Shown one piece after another: positions 1 to 6,154 of a stretch of DNA of 8,694 nucleotides; position 1 is the stretch's first letter, and the number at the start of each line of letters is the position of its first letter. The notes beneath the pieces are model-generated. The model was not told where the DNA came from, did no database searches, and was given only the letters and a program-made list of their open reading frames with translations. The position numbers were made by a program, and so were the translations under genes. Source of the DNA: Enterobacteriaceae bacterium UBA3516 (GTDB lineage: Bacteria > Pseudomonadota > Gammaproteobacteria > Enterobacterales > Enterobacteriaceae); contig DFPL01000145.1 of assembly GCA_002377245.1 (NCBI GenBank), positions 1-8,694 on the forward strand. Reading direction: 5' to 3'.

Positions 1-166
1 GGAACGTCAGGTGGTCATTACCCTGAGCGATGCCGGACGAGATTTACAGCAGCAGGCGCAATCTATACCGAATGCCGTTATGTGTTCGTTTGATTGTGAC
101 CACGCACAGTTAATGGTACTGAAGCAGCAACTTGAAGTGCTTCGCCAACAATTTCAACGCGCATAA
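1..166 (+). CDS. ohrR: OhrR-type MarR-family peroxide-sensing repressor, 3' end only
   Basis: Reading from base 2, this gives the last 54 residues of a protein ending in TAA at 164-166; the 5' part lies outside the window. The visible part opens with ERQVVITLSDAG, which looks like the last strand of the MarR wing. It continues into a helical, glutamine-rich C-terminal dimerisation region. A cysteine follows IPNAVM, at fragment residue 28, with a second at residue 32. In two-cysteine OhrR proteins of the Xanthomonas kind, a C-terminal cysteine forms a disulfide with the peroxide-sensing N-terminal cysteine, so residue 28 is a likely resolving cysteine. The sensing cysteine cannot be seen here. 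The ohr gene follows 83 bases downstream on the same strand, which is the main support for OhrR over another MarR member. By family knowledge the protein represses ohr until it is oxidised by organic hydroperoxides. Confidence 0.8.
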   Translation, partial: ERQVVITLSDAGRDLQQQAQSIPNAVMCSFDCDHAQLMVLKQQLEVLRQQFQRA

Positions 167-184
167 CGCCCTCTTAACCAGGGT

Positions 185-221
185 GCTATGCTGATAGATA
201 AATAGCGCACTATAATATAGC
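185..221 (+). promoter_or_regulatory. Candidate ohr promoter with overlapping inverted repeats (possible OhrR operator)
   Basis: A perfect -10 hexamer TATAAT lies at 211-216, but no good -35 is visible at the right spacing (ATGCTG at 188-193 is weak). Two inverted repeats overlap it. GCTAT (185-189) pairs with ATAGC (217-221), and ATAG (202-205) pairs with CTAT (210-213). OhrR repressors bind AT-rich inverted repeats that overlap the ohr promoter, so this arrangement fits an operator. The operator assignment is inference, because no match to a published OhrR box was established. The ribosome binding site AAGGA (238-242) follows, 7 bases before the ohr ATG. Confidence 0.45.
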
Positions 222-249
222 AACCGACAAATACGATAAGGAACCTGTT

Positions 250-678
250 ATGTCTTTAGAAAAAGTGGTTTACACCGCAAACGCCAAAGCGACCGGTGGC
301 CGTGATGGCCGTGCAACCTCTTCCGACGGCGTGCTGGATGTTAAACTCGGCGTCCCTAAAGAGATGGGCGGCATGGGCGGTGAAGTCACCAACCCGGAGC
401 AACTGTTTGCCGCTGGCTATTCTGCCTGCTTCCTGGGCGCGATGAAATTCGTTGCTGGCCGTGACAAATTCACCATGCCGAAAGATGCCTTTACTGAAGC
501 AAACGTCGGGATCGGTCCGTTGCCAACAGGTTTTGGGATTGAAGTTGAACTGAAAATCCACCTTGAAGGTATGGATCCAGCCGAAGCGAAAAAACTGGTC
601 GATGCCGCGCATATCGTTTGCCCTTATTCCAACGCCACTCGTGGCAACGTGGATGTGACCTTAACGATCATCGCGTAA
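250..678 (+). CDS. ohr: Organic hydroperoxide reductase Ohr (OsmC/Ohr family)
   Basis: This 142-residue protein is the usual length for Ohr. Ohr is a thiol peroxidase that reduces organic and fatty-acid hydroperoxides in the cytoplasm, recycled through lipoylated dehydrogenase subunits. The catalytic features are visible. The peroxidatic cysteine is Cys60 in YSACFLGA and the resolving cysteine is Cys124 in HIVCPYSNATRGN. The active-site acid is Glu50 in TNPEQLFAAGYSAC, and Arg18 in GGRDGRA corresponds to the conserved arginine that activates the peroxide. The order, an N-terminal YTA..A..GGRDGR strand region and the VDVTL end, is that of Ohr proper rather than OsmC. The ATG is preceded by AAGGA at 7 bases. 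It lies downstream of ohrR and is followed by a strong terminator, so it can be expressed as its own unit. E. coli K-12 has no ohr before dnaT, so the pair is accessory at this place. Confidence 0.96.
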   Translation: MSLEKVVYTANAKATGGRDGRATSSDGVLDVKLGVPKEMGGMGGEVTNPEQLFAAGYSACFLGAMKFVAGRDKFTMPKDAFTEANVGIGPLPTGFGIEVELKIHLEGMDPAEAKKLVDAAHIVCPYSNATRGNVDVTLTIIA

Positions 679-737
679 TACGAAACCGGGCAGGCTCACG
701 CCATCGATCCGGTAGCCAACACCATTGGGAAATACAC

Positions 738-759
738 AGCCGGGGCAACCCGGCTTTTT
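738..759 (+). terminator. Intrinsic terminator of ohr
   Basis: AGCCGGG (738-744) and CCCGGCT (749-755) form a perfect 7-bp GC-rich stem with a GCAA tetraloop. The last base of the stem begins a run of five T (755-759). It starts 59 bases after the ohr stop and separates ohr from dnaT. Confidence 0.9.
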
Positions 760-786
760 CGTCTCCATCCTCCTTCCTCCGCTCTG

Positions 787-795
787 TGTTACTAT
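787..795 (+). promoter_or_regulatory. Candidate extended -10 promoter for dnaTC
   Basis: TGTTACTAT matches the extended -10 pattern TGnTAnnnT, with hexamer TACTAT at 790-795. No recognisable -35 stands 16-18 bases upstream, which is tolerated in extended -10 promoters. It lies after the ohr terminator and about 70 bases before the dnaT ATG. The predicted leader contains the perfect palindrome GCGGATCCGC (810-819). Function is inferred from position and motif only. Confidence 0.45.
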
Positions 796-863
796 GTGTC
801 ATTATGCCTGCGGATCCGCCACGCGGTGCGCCCGTACTGTCTTTCCTGTTTTGAGAATGCGTT

Positions 864-1403
864 ATGTCTTCCAGAATCCTGACGTCCACTGTTATTGGTG
901 TTGATGAATTTATACGCGATCACGCAAGCGCTCTGGCGCGAACGAATGAGGGCGCCGTAGCTGTCTTTGCGAATAACGCGCCGGCGTTTTATGCCGTCAC
1001 GCCTGCACGTCTGGAACAATTGCTGGCCCTGGAAGCGCGTCTGGCACGCCCGGCCATTGATGTCGCACTGGATACCCAATTTTTTGACGAACCTTCTACT
1101 GCCCCCACGCGCATACCGATGGGCAAATTTCCCATGTACGCCGACTGGCAACCCGATGCGGACTTTCAGCGCATGGCGGCACTGTGGGGCATAGCCCTGG
1201 CCCAGCCCGTTACGCCTGAAGAACTGGCTGCTTTTGTCGCTTACTGGCAGGCCGAAGGAAAAGTCTTTCACCACGTTCAGTGGCAGCAGAAACTGGCACG
1301 TAGCGTACAGATAAACCGCAGCAGTCAGGGCGGTTCAGCGAAGCGCGATGTGAACGCTATTTCCCAACCTGATAATCATATTCCACCGGGATTCAGAGGT
1401 TAA
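864..1403 (+). CDS. dnaT: Primosomal protein DnaT (protein i)
   Basis: This 179-residue protein has exactly the length of E. coli DnaT. Long stretches match what I recall of it: GAVAVFANNAPAFYAVTPAR (about 30-49), PMGKFPMYADWQPDADF (about 85-101), AEGKVFHHVQWQQKLARS and the C-terminus IPPGFRG. DnaT acts in PriA-dependent replication restart. It joins the PriA-PriB-DNA complex and promotes loading of DnaB from the DnaB-DnaC complex. The N-terminal part carries the oligomerisation region. The C-terminal part, about 85-179, is the single-stranded-DNA-binding domain, and its W-Q-P-D and H-H-V-Q-W-Q segments are conserved. The start ATG has a modest GAGA (853-856) at 7 bases. Its stop is two bases from the dnaC ATG, so the two genes are almost certainly cotranscribed and translationally coupled. 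E. coli has yjjB upstream; here ohr is upstream. Confidence 0.97.
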   Translation: MSSRILTSTVIGVDEFIRDHASALARTNEGAVAVFANNAPAFYAVTPARLEQLLALEARLARPAIDVALDTQFFDEPSTAPTRIPMGKFPMYADWQPDADFQRMAALWGIALAQPVTPEELAAFVAYWQAEGKVFHHVQWQQKLARSVQINRSSQGGSAKRDVNAISQPDNHIPPGFRG

Positions 1404-1405
1404 CG

Positions 1406-2143
1406 ATGAAAAACGTCGGCGAATTGATGAAACGTCTGCAAAAGATGATGCCTGCAAATACTCAGCCCGCCTTTAAAACGGGCGAAGAGCTGATGGCCTG
1501 GCAAAAAGAGCAAGGTGAAATTCGTGCGGCTGCGCTGGCGCGTGAAAACCGGGCAATGAAAATGCAACGCACCTTTAACCGTTCCGGCATTCGTCCTCTG
1601 CACCAGAACTGCTCGTTCGAAAATTATAAAGTCGAGTGTGACGGGCAGATGCGCGCGCTGGGCCAGGCTCGCCAGTATGTCGCTGAATTTGATGGCAATA
1701 TCGCCAGCTTCATTTTTGCAGGCAAACCCGGCACCGGGAAAAATCATCTGGCTGCCGCCATTTGTAACGAGCTGCTGCTGCGCGGGAAATCGGTTCTAAT
1801 CATTACGGTGGCCGATATTATGTCTGCCATGAAAGAGACGTTTGGGAATCGTGAGAGTAGCGAAGAGCAGTTGCTTAACGATCTCAGCAGCGTCGATCTG
1901 CTGGTGATTGATGAGATCGGTATGCAAACCGAATCGCGTTATGAAAAAGTCATTATCAATCAGATTGTTGACCGACGATCTTCCTCGAAGCGCCCCACCG
2001 GCATGCTGACCAACAGCACCATGGATGAGATGAACAAACTGCTTGGCGAACGCGTGATGGACAGGATGAGGCTGGGTAACAGTTTATGGGTTAACTTCAA
2101 CTGGGACAGCTACCGTAGCCGCGTGACCGGTAAAGAGTATTGA
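1406..2143 (+). CDS. dnaC: DNA replication protein DnaC, DnaB helicase loader
   Basis: This 245-residue AAA+ ATPase is identical in length to E. coli DnaC. DnaC opens the DnaB hexamer and loads it on single-stranded DNA at oriC and at restarted forks. The N-terminal DnaB-interacting and ssDNA-binding region covers about residues 1-75. Walker A is GKPGTGKN at 106-113, with Lys112 as the nucleotide lysine. Walker B is LLVIDE at 165-170 with Asp169 and Glu170. The sensor-1-like region is LTNST at 201-205. The segment GERVMDRMR (about 214-222) contains the arginine-finger region, with Arg220 the expected finger. No key residue is missing. The ribosome binding site AGAGG overlaps the end of dnaT. 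Its partner dnaT is directly upstream and yjjA follows 76 bases after the stop with no terminator visible between, so yjjA may be cotranscribed. Confidence 0.98.
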   Translation: MKNVGELMKRLQKMMPANTQPAFKTGEELMAWQKEQGEIRAAALARENRAMKMQRTFNRSGIRPLHQNCSFENYKVECDGQMRALGQARQYVAEFDGNIASFIFAGKPGTGKNHLAAAICNELLLRGKSVLIITVADIMSAMKETFGNRESSEEQLLNDLSSVDLLVIDEIGMQTESRYEKVIINQIVDRRSSSKRPTGMLTNSTMDEMNKLLGERVMDRMRLGNSLWVNFNWDSYRSRVTGKEY

Positions 2144-2179
2144 GAATTGTCCTCTGATTAAAGCGGGTCGCACGGGGTG

Positions 2180-2185
2180 TATACT
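2180..2185 (+). promoter_or_regulatory. Possible -10 element ahead of yjjA
   Basis: TATACT stands 35 bases before the chosen yjjA ATG and follows a GC-rich stretch. It matches the -10 consensus at five of six positions. No good -35 sits 16-18 bases upstream; ATTAAA (2157-2162) is weak. yjjA may simply be read through from dnaTC, so this site is tentative. Confidence 0.25.
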
Positions 2186-2219
2186 GTCGACTTTGCCGTC
2201 ACATCCAGGGTTCCAGATT

Positions 2220-2708
2220 ATGTCATGTACCACTCGCCTTTTAAGCGCCATCGTTATCAGCGGCGCTCTCTTCTCCAGCACGACCTTTGCCGCCTCATGG
2301 CAAGACAGCCTTTCCAGCGCTGCCAGTCAGCTGAGTCAAAATAACGGCGCGCAGCAGGGTGGATTATCCCTGTCGTCGCTCACCGATTTGCTCAACGGCG
2401 GCAGCCAGTCTTTAAGCGCTGATACCATGAACAATGCGGCAGGTATTATGTCGTACTGCGCCAAAAACAAGCTGGCTTCGCTGACCAACACCGAAAACAT
2501 TAAAAACCAGGTGATGGATAAGCTCGGCCTGGGCACCACGGAGCAGAAGCAGGACACCAACTATCTTGAAGGCCTGCAGGGTTTGCTGAACACCAAAAAC
2601 GGTGAACAACTTAACCTGAGTAATATTGGCAACACGCCGCTGGCGGAAAAAGTGAAAACCAAAGCCTGCGACATCGTGTTAAAACAGGGCGTTAACTTCC
2701 TGTCATAA
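2220..2708 (+). CDS. yjjA: YjjA, exported DUF2501 protein of unknown function
   Basis: From the ATG at 2220 the protein has 162 residues, close to the size of E. coli YjjA. An in-frame TTG at 2193 would add nine residues but would bury the signal peptide. The ATG has AGGG (2207-2210) upstream and places a normal signal peptide at the very N-terminus, so I prefer it. That peptide has Arg6, a hydrophobic core LLSAIVISGALF, and an Ala-type cleavage site after TTFA at about residue 24. The mature part starts ASWQDSL. It is rich in Ser, Gln, Asn and Leu, with repeated SLSS/SLSA and LTDLLNGG-like segments. It has two cysteines, in SYCAKN and KACDIV, which could form a disulfide in the periplasm. 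The placement dnaT-dnaC-yjjA-opgB is the E. coli one. The family has no established function, and I assign none beyond export. Confidence 0.85.
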   Translation: MSCTTRLLSAIVISGALFSSTTFAASWQDSLSSAASQLSQNNGAQQGGLSLSSLTDLLNGGSQSLSADTMNNAAGIMSYCAKNKLASLTNTENIKNQVMDKLGLGTTEQKQDTNYLEGLQGLLNTKNGEQLNLSNIGNTPLAEKVKTKACDIVLKQGVNFLS

Positions 2709-2718
2709 GCTTCTCTTC

Positions 2719-2757
2719 TCGCGTTTGTCCACCGCCGGGCAAACGCGATTCCCCCTT
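2719..2757 (+). terminator. Terminator hairpin after yjjA
   Basis: TCGCGTTTG (2719-2727) and CAAACGCGA (2740-2748) form a perfect 9-bp stem. The stem can be extended inward by TCC/GGG with one G-T wobble. It is followed by TTCCCCCTTT, a poor U tract interrupted by C, so termination may be partial or partly Rho-dependent. It starts 10 bases after the yjjA stop. Confidence 0.65.
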
Positions 2758-2954
2758 TGTGCTGTTCTCGCAATGCGGCCCGCCTTTTTATCCAGAAGCG
2801 ACCGCGATCAAACTTCCGCTTATCTAAACCGATTCCTAATAACTTGCAAATAACGTGACACTACAATTGCAGCTGTGTTACATCGCCATTAAATTGTTTC
2901 ACTTTGTTAATGATCGAGCACCAGCAGTGAGCTGGTCATATTGAGGAAAGCCGG
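2758..2954 (+). promoter_or_regulatory. opgB upstream region with leader hairpin and TTG-start ribosome site
   Basis: No gene is visible in this stretch between the yjjA terminator and opgB. TTGCAG (2867-2872) and TAAATT (2890-2895), 17 bases apart, form a weak promoter candidate. TACAAT at 2862-2867 is a better -10 but lacks a -35. ACCAGC (2920-2925) and GCTGGT (2931-2936) form a perfect 6-bp hairpin with a 5-base loop. It ends six bases before the GAGG ribosome binding site at 2943-2946. AGGA (2944-2947) is seven bases before the TTG start and settles that start. Together, a leader hairpin and a TTG start suggest deliberately low or controlled translation of opgB; this is inference. Confidence 0.4.
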
Positions 2955-5246
2955 TTGTCCGAGTTACTTTCAATTGCCCTGTTTCTCGCATCTGTGGTGA
3001 TTTACGCATGGAAAGCGGGCCGTAATACCTGGTGGTTCACTGTCACCTTGCTGGTACTGGGCTTCTTTGTCGTGTTAAACATCACGCTGTACGCCAGCGA
3101 CTACTTCACTGGCGAGGGGATCACTGACGCGGTTATTTACACGCTGACCAGCAGCCTGACAGGCGCCGGTATTGGCAAATACATTCTGCCTGGTGCAGGC
3201 ATCGTGTTGGCTCTGATAGCTGTTTTTTGTGCACTGGGGTGGGTCCTGCGCCGCCGTCGCCATCGTCCTTACCACTTTGGCTATAGCCTGCTGGCACTTG
3301 CGCTGGCGCTCGGCTCCGTTGATGCCAGCCCGGCATTTCGTCAGATAACCGAACTGGTGAAATCTCAGTCTCGGGAAGGCGATCCCGACTTTGCTGCCTA
3401 CTACAAAGAACCAGCGAAAAAAATTCCTCAGCCAAAACTCAATCTGGTTTATATCTACGGCGAGAGCCTTGAACGGACCTATTTCAATAACGACGCCTTC
3501 CCCGATCTTGCGCCAGAATTGGGCACGCTGAAAGACCAGGGGATGGACTTTTCCCAAACAGAACAACTGCCTGGAACGGATTATACCATTGCCGGTATGG
3601 TCGCTTCCCAGTGCGGTATTCCGCTTTTTGCCCCATTTGAAGGTAACGCATCCGCGTCCGTATCCAGCTTCTTTCCGCAAAACCTGTGCCTGGGCGATAT
3701 CCTGAAAAATTCTGGCTATGAAAACTATTTCATCCAGGGAGCTAACCTGCGCTTCGCCGGGAAAGATGTCTTTCTGAAATCCCACGGTTTCGATAATTTG
3801 ATCGGCGCGGAAGAGCTAAAAACACAGGTAAAAGACCCGGCTTACCGTAATGACTGGGGGTTCTACGACGATACCGTGCTGGATGAAGTGTGGCAAAAAT
3901 ACGAGGAGCTGTCCCGCTCCGGCAAACGCTTCTCCCTGTTTGCCCTGACCGTTGACACCCACCATCCTGATGGTTTTATTTCCCGCACCTGTGAACGTAA
4001 GAGCTATGCATTTGACGGTAAACCGAATCAATCCTTCAGCGCTGTAACCTGTAGCCAGCAGCATATTGCTGCGCTTATCAATAAGATCAAAGCCTCACCC
4101 TGGTTTAAAGATACGGTGATCGTCGTCTCTTCCGATCATCTGGCCATGAACAACACCGCGTGGAAATACCTGAATAAAGAGGATCGTAAAAATCTCTTCT
4201 TCGTTATCCGCGGCGATGAAGAGCAGCAAGATATCCTGTCCATGAAGCGCAACACCATGGATAACGGTGCCACCGTGCTAGATATCCTTGGCGGCGACAA
4301 CTTTATCGGCCTTGGGCGTAGCAGCCTTTCCGGGCAGTCACTCTCAGGCATCTTCCTGAACATGAAAGAAAAGGCCCTGGCCTGGAAACCCGACATCATC
4401 CGCCTGTGGAATTTCCCGAAAAAGATGGAAGCCTTCACTGTCGACCGGGATAAGCAGATGATCGCGTTCTCCGGGAGCAAATTCCGTCTGCCGCTGCTGG
4501 TGCGAGTTTCCGACAAGCGGGTCGAGCCCCTGCCGGAAAGTGAGTATTCGGCACCATTGCGCTATCAGCTTGCTGATTTTGCGCCGCGGGATAAGTTTGT
4601 CTGGGTTGACCAGTGCTACAAAATGGCGCGTCTGTGGGCGCCGGAACTCGCACTCTCAACCGACTGGTGCGTATCTCAGGGACAGCTCGGTGGGCAGCAA
4701 AGTGTACAGCGGGTCGATAAGGCACAGTGGAATGGCAAGACCGCGATAAAAGAGACGGTGATCAGCACCGATCGCTATAAGCAAAACATCGACAGGCTAA
4801 AAATCGTCGATGATGATATTCGCTACAAGGCAGATAGCTTCGTCTTCAACGTTGCCGGCGCGCCGGAAGAGGTGAAAAAGTTTACTGGGATCTCTCGCCC
4901 GGAAAGCTGGGGACGCTGGTCCAATGCCCAGTTAGGGAATGAGGTCTCCATTGAATTCAACGACCCGCTCCCGGCGAATTTTGACCTGGTGATCACCGCA
5001 AAAGCGTTTGGACCGAATGCCAATAAGCCAATCCCGGTGCGCGTAGGCAAAGAGGAACTGGTGCTTACGCTTGGCAACGACGTGTCCACCACCACACTCC
5101 GTTTCTCCAACCCGAGCCGCAGTAACACATTGGTGATTGTCCCGCCGGATCCGGTCTCGACGAATGAAGGTAATATTCTCGGCCACTCCCCGCGTAGCCT
5201 CGGGATTGGGATGGTGGAAATCAAAGTCGTGAATACCAACGGTTAA
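2955..5246 (+). CDS. opgB: Phosphoglycerol transferase I, OpgB (MdoB)
   Basis: This 763-residue protein is the E. coli OpgB length and also begins MSELLS from a TTG codon. It transfers sn-1-phosphoglycerol from phosphatidylglycerol to periplasmic osmoregulated glucans on the outer face of the inner membrane; a released form can act in the periplasm. Four N-terminal membrane segments are visible, at about 4-19, 26-46, 76-98 and 108-124. An arginine/histidine-rich cytoplasmic loop (RRRRHRP) lies between the last two. The large periplasmic sulfatase-fold domain has the LtaS-like metal site: Glu170 in IYGESLER, Thr208 in LPGTDYT as probable nucleophile, and Asp394-His395 in SSDH. VDTHHPDG (333-340) is also conserved. 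The C-terminal region, about 500-763, is specific to the OpgB branch. The ribosome binding site GAGGA supports the TTG. Residue assignments come from comparison with LtaS by eye. Confidence 0.97.
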   Translation: MSELLSIALFLASVVIYAWKAGRNTWWFTVTLLVLGFFVVLNITLYASDYFTGEGITDAVIYTLTSSLTGAGIGKYILPGAGIVLALIAVFCALGWVLRRRRHRPYHFGYSLLALALALGSVDASPAFRQITELVKSQSREGDPDFAAYYKEPAKKIPQPKLNLVYIYGESLERTYFNNDAFPDLAPELGTLKDQGMDFSQTEQLPGTDYTIAGMVASQCGIPLFAPFEGNASASVSSFFPQNLCLGDILKNSGYENYFIQGANLRFAGKDVFLKSHGFDNLIGAEELKTQVKDPAYRNDWGFYDDTVLDEVWQKYEELSRSGKRFSLFALTVDTHHPDGFISRTCERKSYAFDGKPNQSFSAVTCSQQHIAALINKIKASPWFKDTVIVVSSDHLAMNNTAWKYLNKEDRKNLFFVIRGDEEQQDILSMKRNTMDNGATVLDILGGDNFIGLGRSSLSGQSLSGIFLNMKEKALAWKPDIIRLWNFPKKMEAFTVDRDKQMIAFSGSKFRLPLLVRVSDKRVEPLPESEYSAPLRYQLADFAPRDKFVWVDQCYKMARLWAPELALSTDWCVSQGQLGGQQSVQRVDKAQWNGKTAIKETVISTDRYKQNIDRLKIVDDDIRYKADSFVFNVAGAPEEVKKFTGISRPESWGRWSNAQLGNEVSIEFNDPLPANFDLVITAKAFGPNANKPIPVRVGKEELVLTLGNDVSTTTLRFSNPSRSNTLVIVPPDPVSTNEGNILGHSPRSLGIGMVEIKVVNTNG

Positions 5247-5275
5247 AAAATTCGGCGGGCATCACAGCACTGCCC
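5245..5275 (-). terminator. Weak terminator at the opgB/GNAT junction
   Basis: On the minus strand GGGCA (from 5275 to 5271) and TGCCC (from 5261 to 5257) form a 5-bp stem with a 9-base loop that contains the GNAT stop codon. Six bases later comes a run of six T (5250-5245). The displaced T run and short stem make it weak. On the plus strand the same hairpin follows the opgB stop but lacks a T tract. Confidence 0.3.
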
Positions 5276-6074
5276 CCATCTCCAGTTGCCTGATATCCAT
5301 CATTGAATACCCCGCTTGCGTAAACAGCGGGGTAAACGACTCCGGTACCGCCACCGGTGTACTCAGCCCGGCAAAACGGTGATGAAAAACCGTCAACATC
5401 TCGCGCGCAAACCCGTTACCTCGATATTCCGGCTCAACATAAATAAAACGCAGCGAGGGTGTATCCATCAATGTTGAAACGGCTGCATACGCATGCTTAC
5501 GGTACTCATACACCTGAAAAGGCAGGGTGAGGAGCGAAAGCGGATCGAGTTGCCAGGGGAGCGTGTCTTTCACTTCACCCGCCGCTCGCCAGACCAGCTC
5601 AAGCGGATTCACATCGCGGAGTACGTTTTCCCCGGAGGCGGAAGAGGTCGCGCCCTGGTAGCCTCGCAGCACCCGATGTTGTTCAAAACCCAGCGCTCGA
5701 TAAAGACCGATACCGGCAGAGTTATCTGCAATCACTTCAAGCCGCAGTTGTCTGACGCCCTTTTCTCTTAGTCTCTCGAACAGAGGTGCCAGTAGCCGCT
5801 TACTGATGCCCTTCCCCCTGTATGCAGGGCGCAGGGCATACGCCGCCAGCCGCGCGGTGTCGGCACGGCGTGTGATAATCGCTATCGCCACCAGCGTCTC
5901 CCCTTCCCACCAGACGCAAGAGTCGGTCAGGCTGATACCTTCCGCGCCGAAACGCAGGGCAAAACGTTCTGGGGTGAGAGAAACGGGTACGCTGTAGCCT
6001 TCGAAACACGCGCCTAAAAAGCAGGCAAGCTGCTCGCTACTGTAGTGAAGGGCGGAAAGGGGGGTAAGGTTCAT
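5262..6074 (-). CDS. Tandem-domain GNAT N-acetyltransferase, substrate unknown
   Basis: The protein has 270 residues and two GNAT-like halves. The first half carries the acetyl-CoA pyrophosphate loop as RPAYRGKGISKRLL (about 82-95, Arg86-Gly87-Lys88-Gly89). It then has the motif-B-like LEVIADNSAGIGLYRALGFE (112-131), typical of GNAT enzymes. The second half has EPEYRGNGFAREML (about 214-227, Arg218-Gly219-Asn220-Gly221) and ends with LFTQAGYSMMD. Both loops keep the R-G-x-G core, so both may bind acetyl-CoA, although the second half is short and lacks an NxxAxxLYxxxGF segment. The start is an ATG with GGAGA about eight bases upstream on the minus strand. It converges on opgB with 15 bases between stops and lies downstream of tsr in the same direction, behind the tsr terminator, so it probably has its own promoter. 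E. coli K-12 carries lgoTRD here instead. I cannot name the substrate. Confidence 0.85.
   Translation of the reverse strand: MNLTPLSALHYSSEQLACFLGACFEGYSVPVSLTPERFALRFGAEGISLTDSCVWWEGETLVAIAIITRRADTARLAAYALRPAYRGKGISKRLLAPLFERLREKGVRQLRLEVIADNSAGIGLYRALGFEQHRVLRGYQGATSSASGENVLRDVNPLELVWRAAGEVKDTLPWQLDPLSLLTLPFQVYEYRKHAYAAVSTLMDTPSLRFIYVEPEYRGNGFAREMLTVFHHRFAGLSTPVAVPESFTPLFTQAGYSMMDIRQLEMGAVL
5308..5334. repeat. Perfect 9-bp inverted repeat inside the GNAT gene end
   Basis: TACCCCGCT (5308-5316) and AGCGGGGTA (5326-5334) are perfect complements around a 9-base loop. The repeat encodes part of the GNAT C-terminus on the minus strand and lies 62 bases beyond the opgB stop on the plus strand. 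No T run follows on either strand, so it is not a classical terminator. It could stabilise or mark the 3' end of opgB mRNA, or be a by-product of codon choice. Confidence 0.5.
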
Positions 6075-6119
6075 AATGCGTCTCCATGTTTAAAACAAGG
6101 ATAGCATGAGGGAGAGGCG

Positions 6120-6147
6120 TAAAACGCGCCCCGCATCAGCAGGGCGC
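6120..6147 (-). terminator. Intrinsic terminator of tsr
   Basis: On the minus strand GCGCCC (6147-6142) pairs with GGGCGC (6131-6126) around a 10-base loop, followed by GTTTTA (6125-6120). It begins seven bases after the tsr stop and ends before the GNAT gene, so it separates the two minus-strand genes. Confidence 0.7.
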
Positions 6148-6154
6148 ATGGGGC

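Noticed and set aside
167..185. Hairpin CGCCCT/AGGGTG directly after ohrR as a terminator
   Set aside because: The stem is short, contains a G-T pair, and no T run follows, so it does not qualify as an intrinsic terminator.
810..819. GCGGATCCGC palindrome in the dnaT leader as an operator
   Set aside because: A single 10-bp palindrome in GC-rich sequence is weak evidence, and no regulator of dnaTC with such a site is known to me.
618..854. Plus-strand open frame of 78 codons bridging ohr and dnaT
   Set aside because: It overlaps the ohr end out of frame, runs through the ohr terminator, and has no family resemblance.
792..1274. Minus-strand open frame of 160 codons opposite dnaT
   Set aside because: Shadow of dnaT, which is complete and conserved on the plus strand; no promoter or ribosome site supports it.
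2193..2219. TTG start giving YjjA nine extra residues
   Set aside because: The later ATG at 2220 has a better placed ribosome site and puts a standard signal peptide at the N-terminus.
2844..2867. TTGCAA and TACAAT as an opgB promoter pair
   Set aside because: The two hexamers are separated by only 12 bases, too close for a sigma-70 promoter.
3075..3785. Minus-strand open frame of 236 codons opposite opgB
   Set aside because: Antisense to a conserved part of opgB, with no recognisable protein features.
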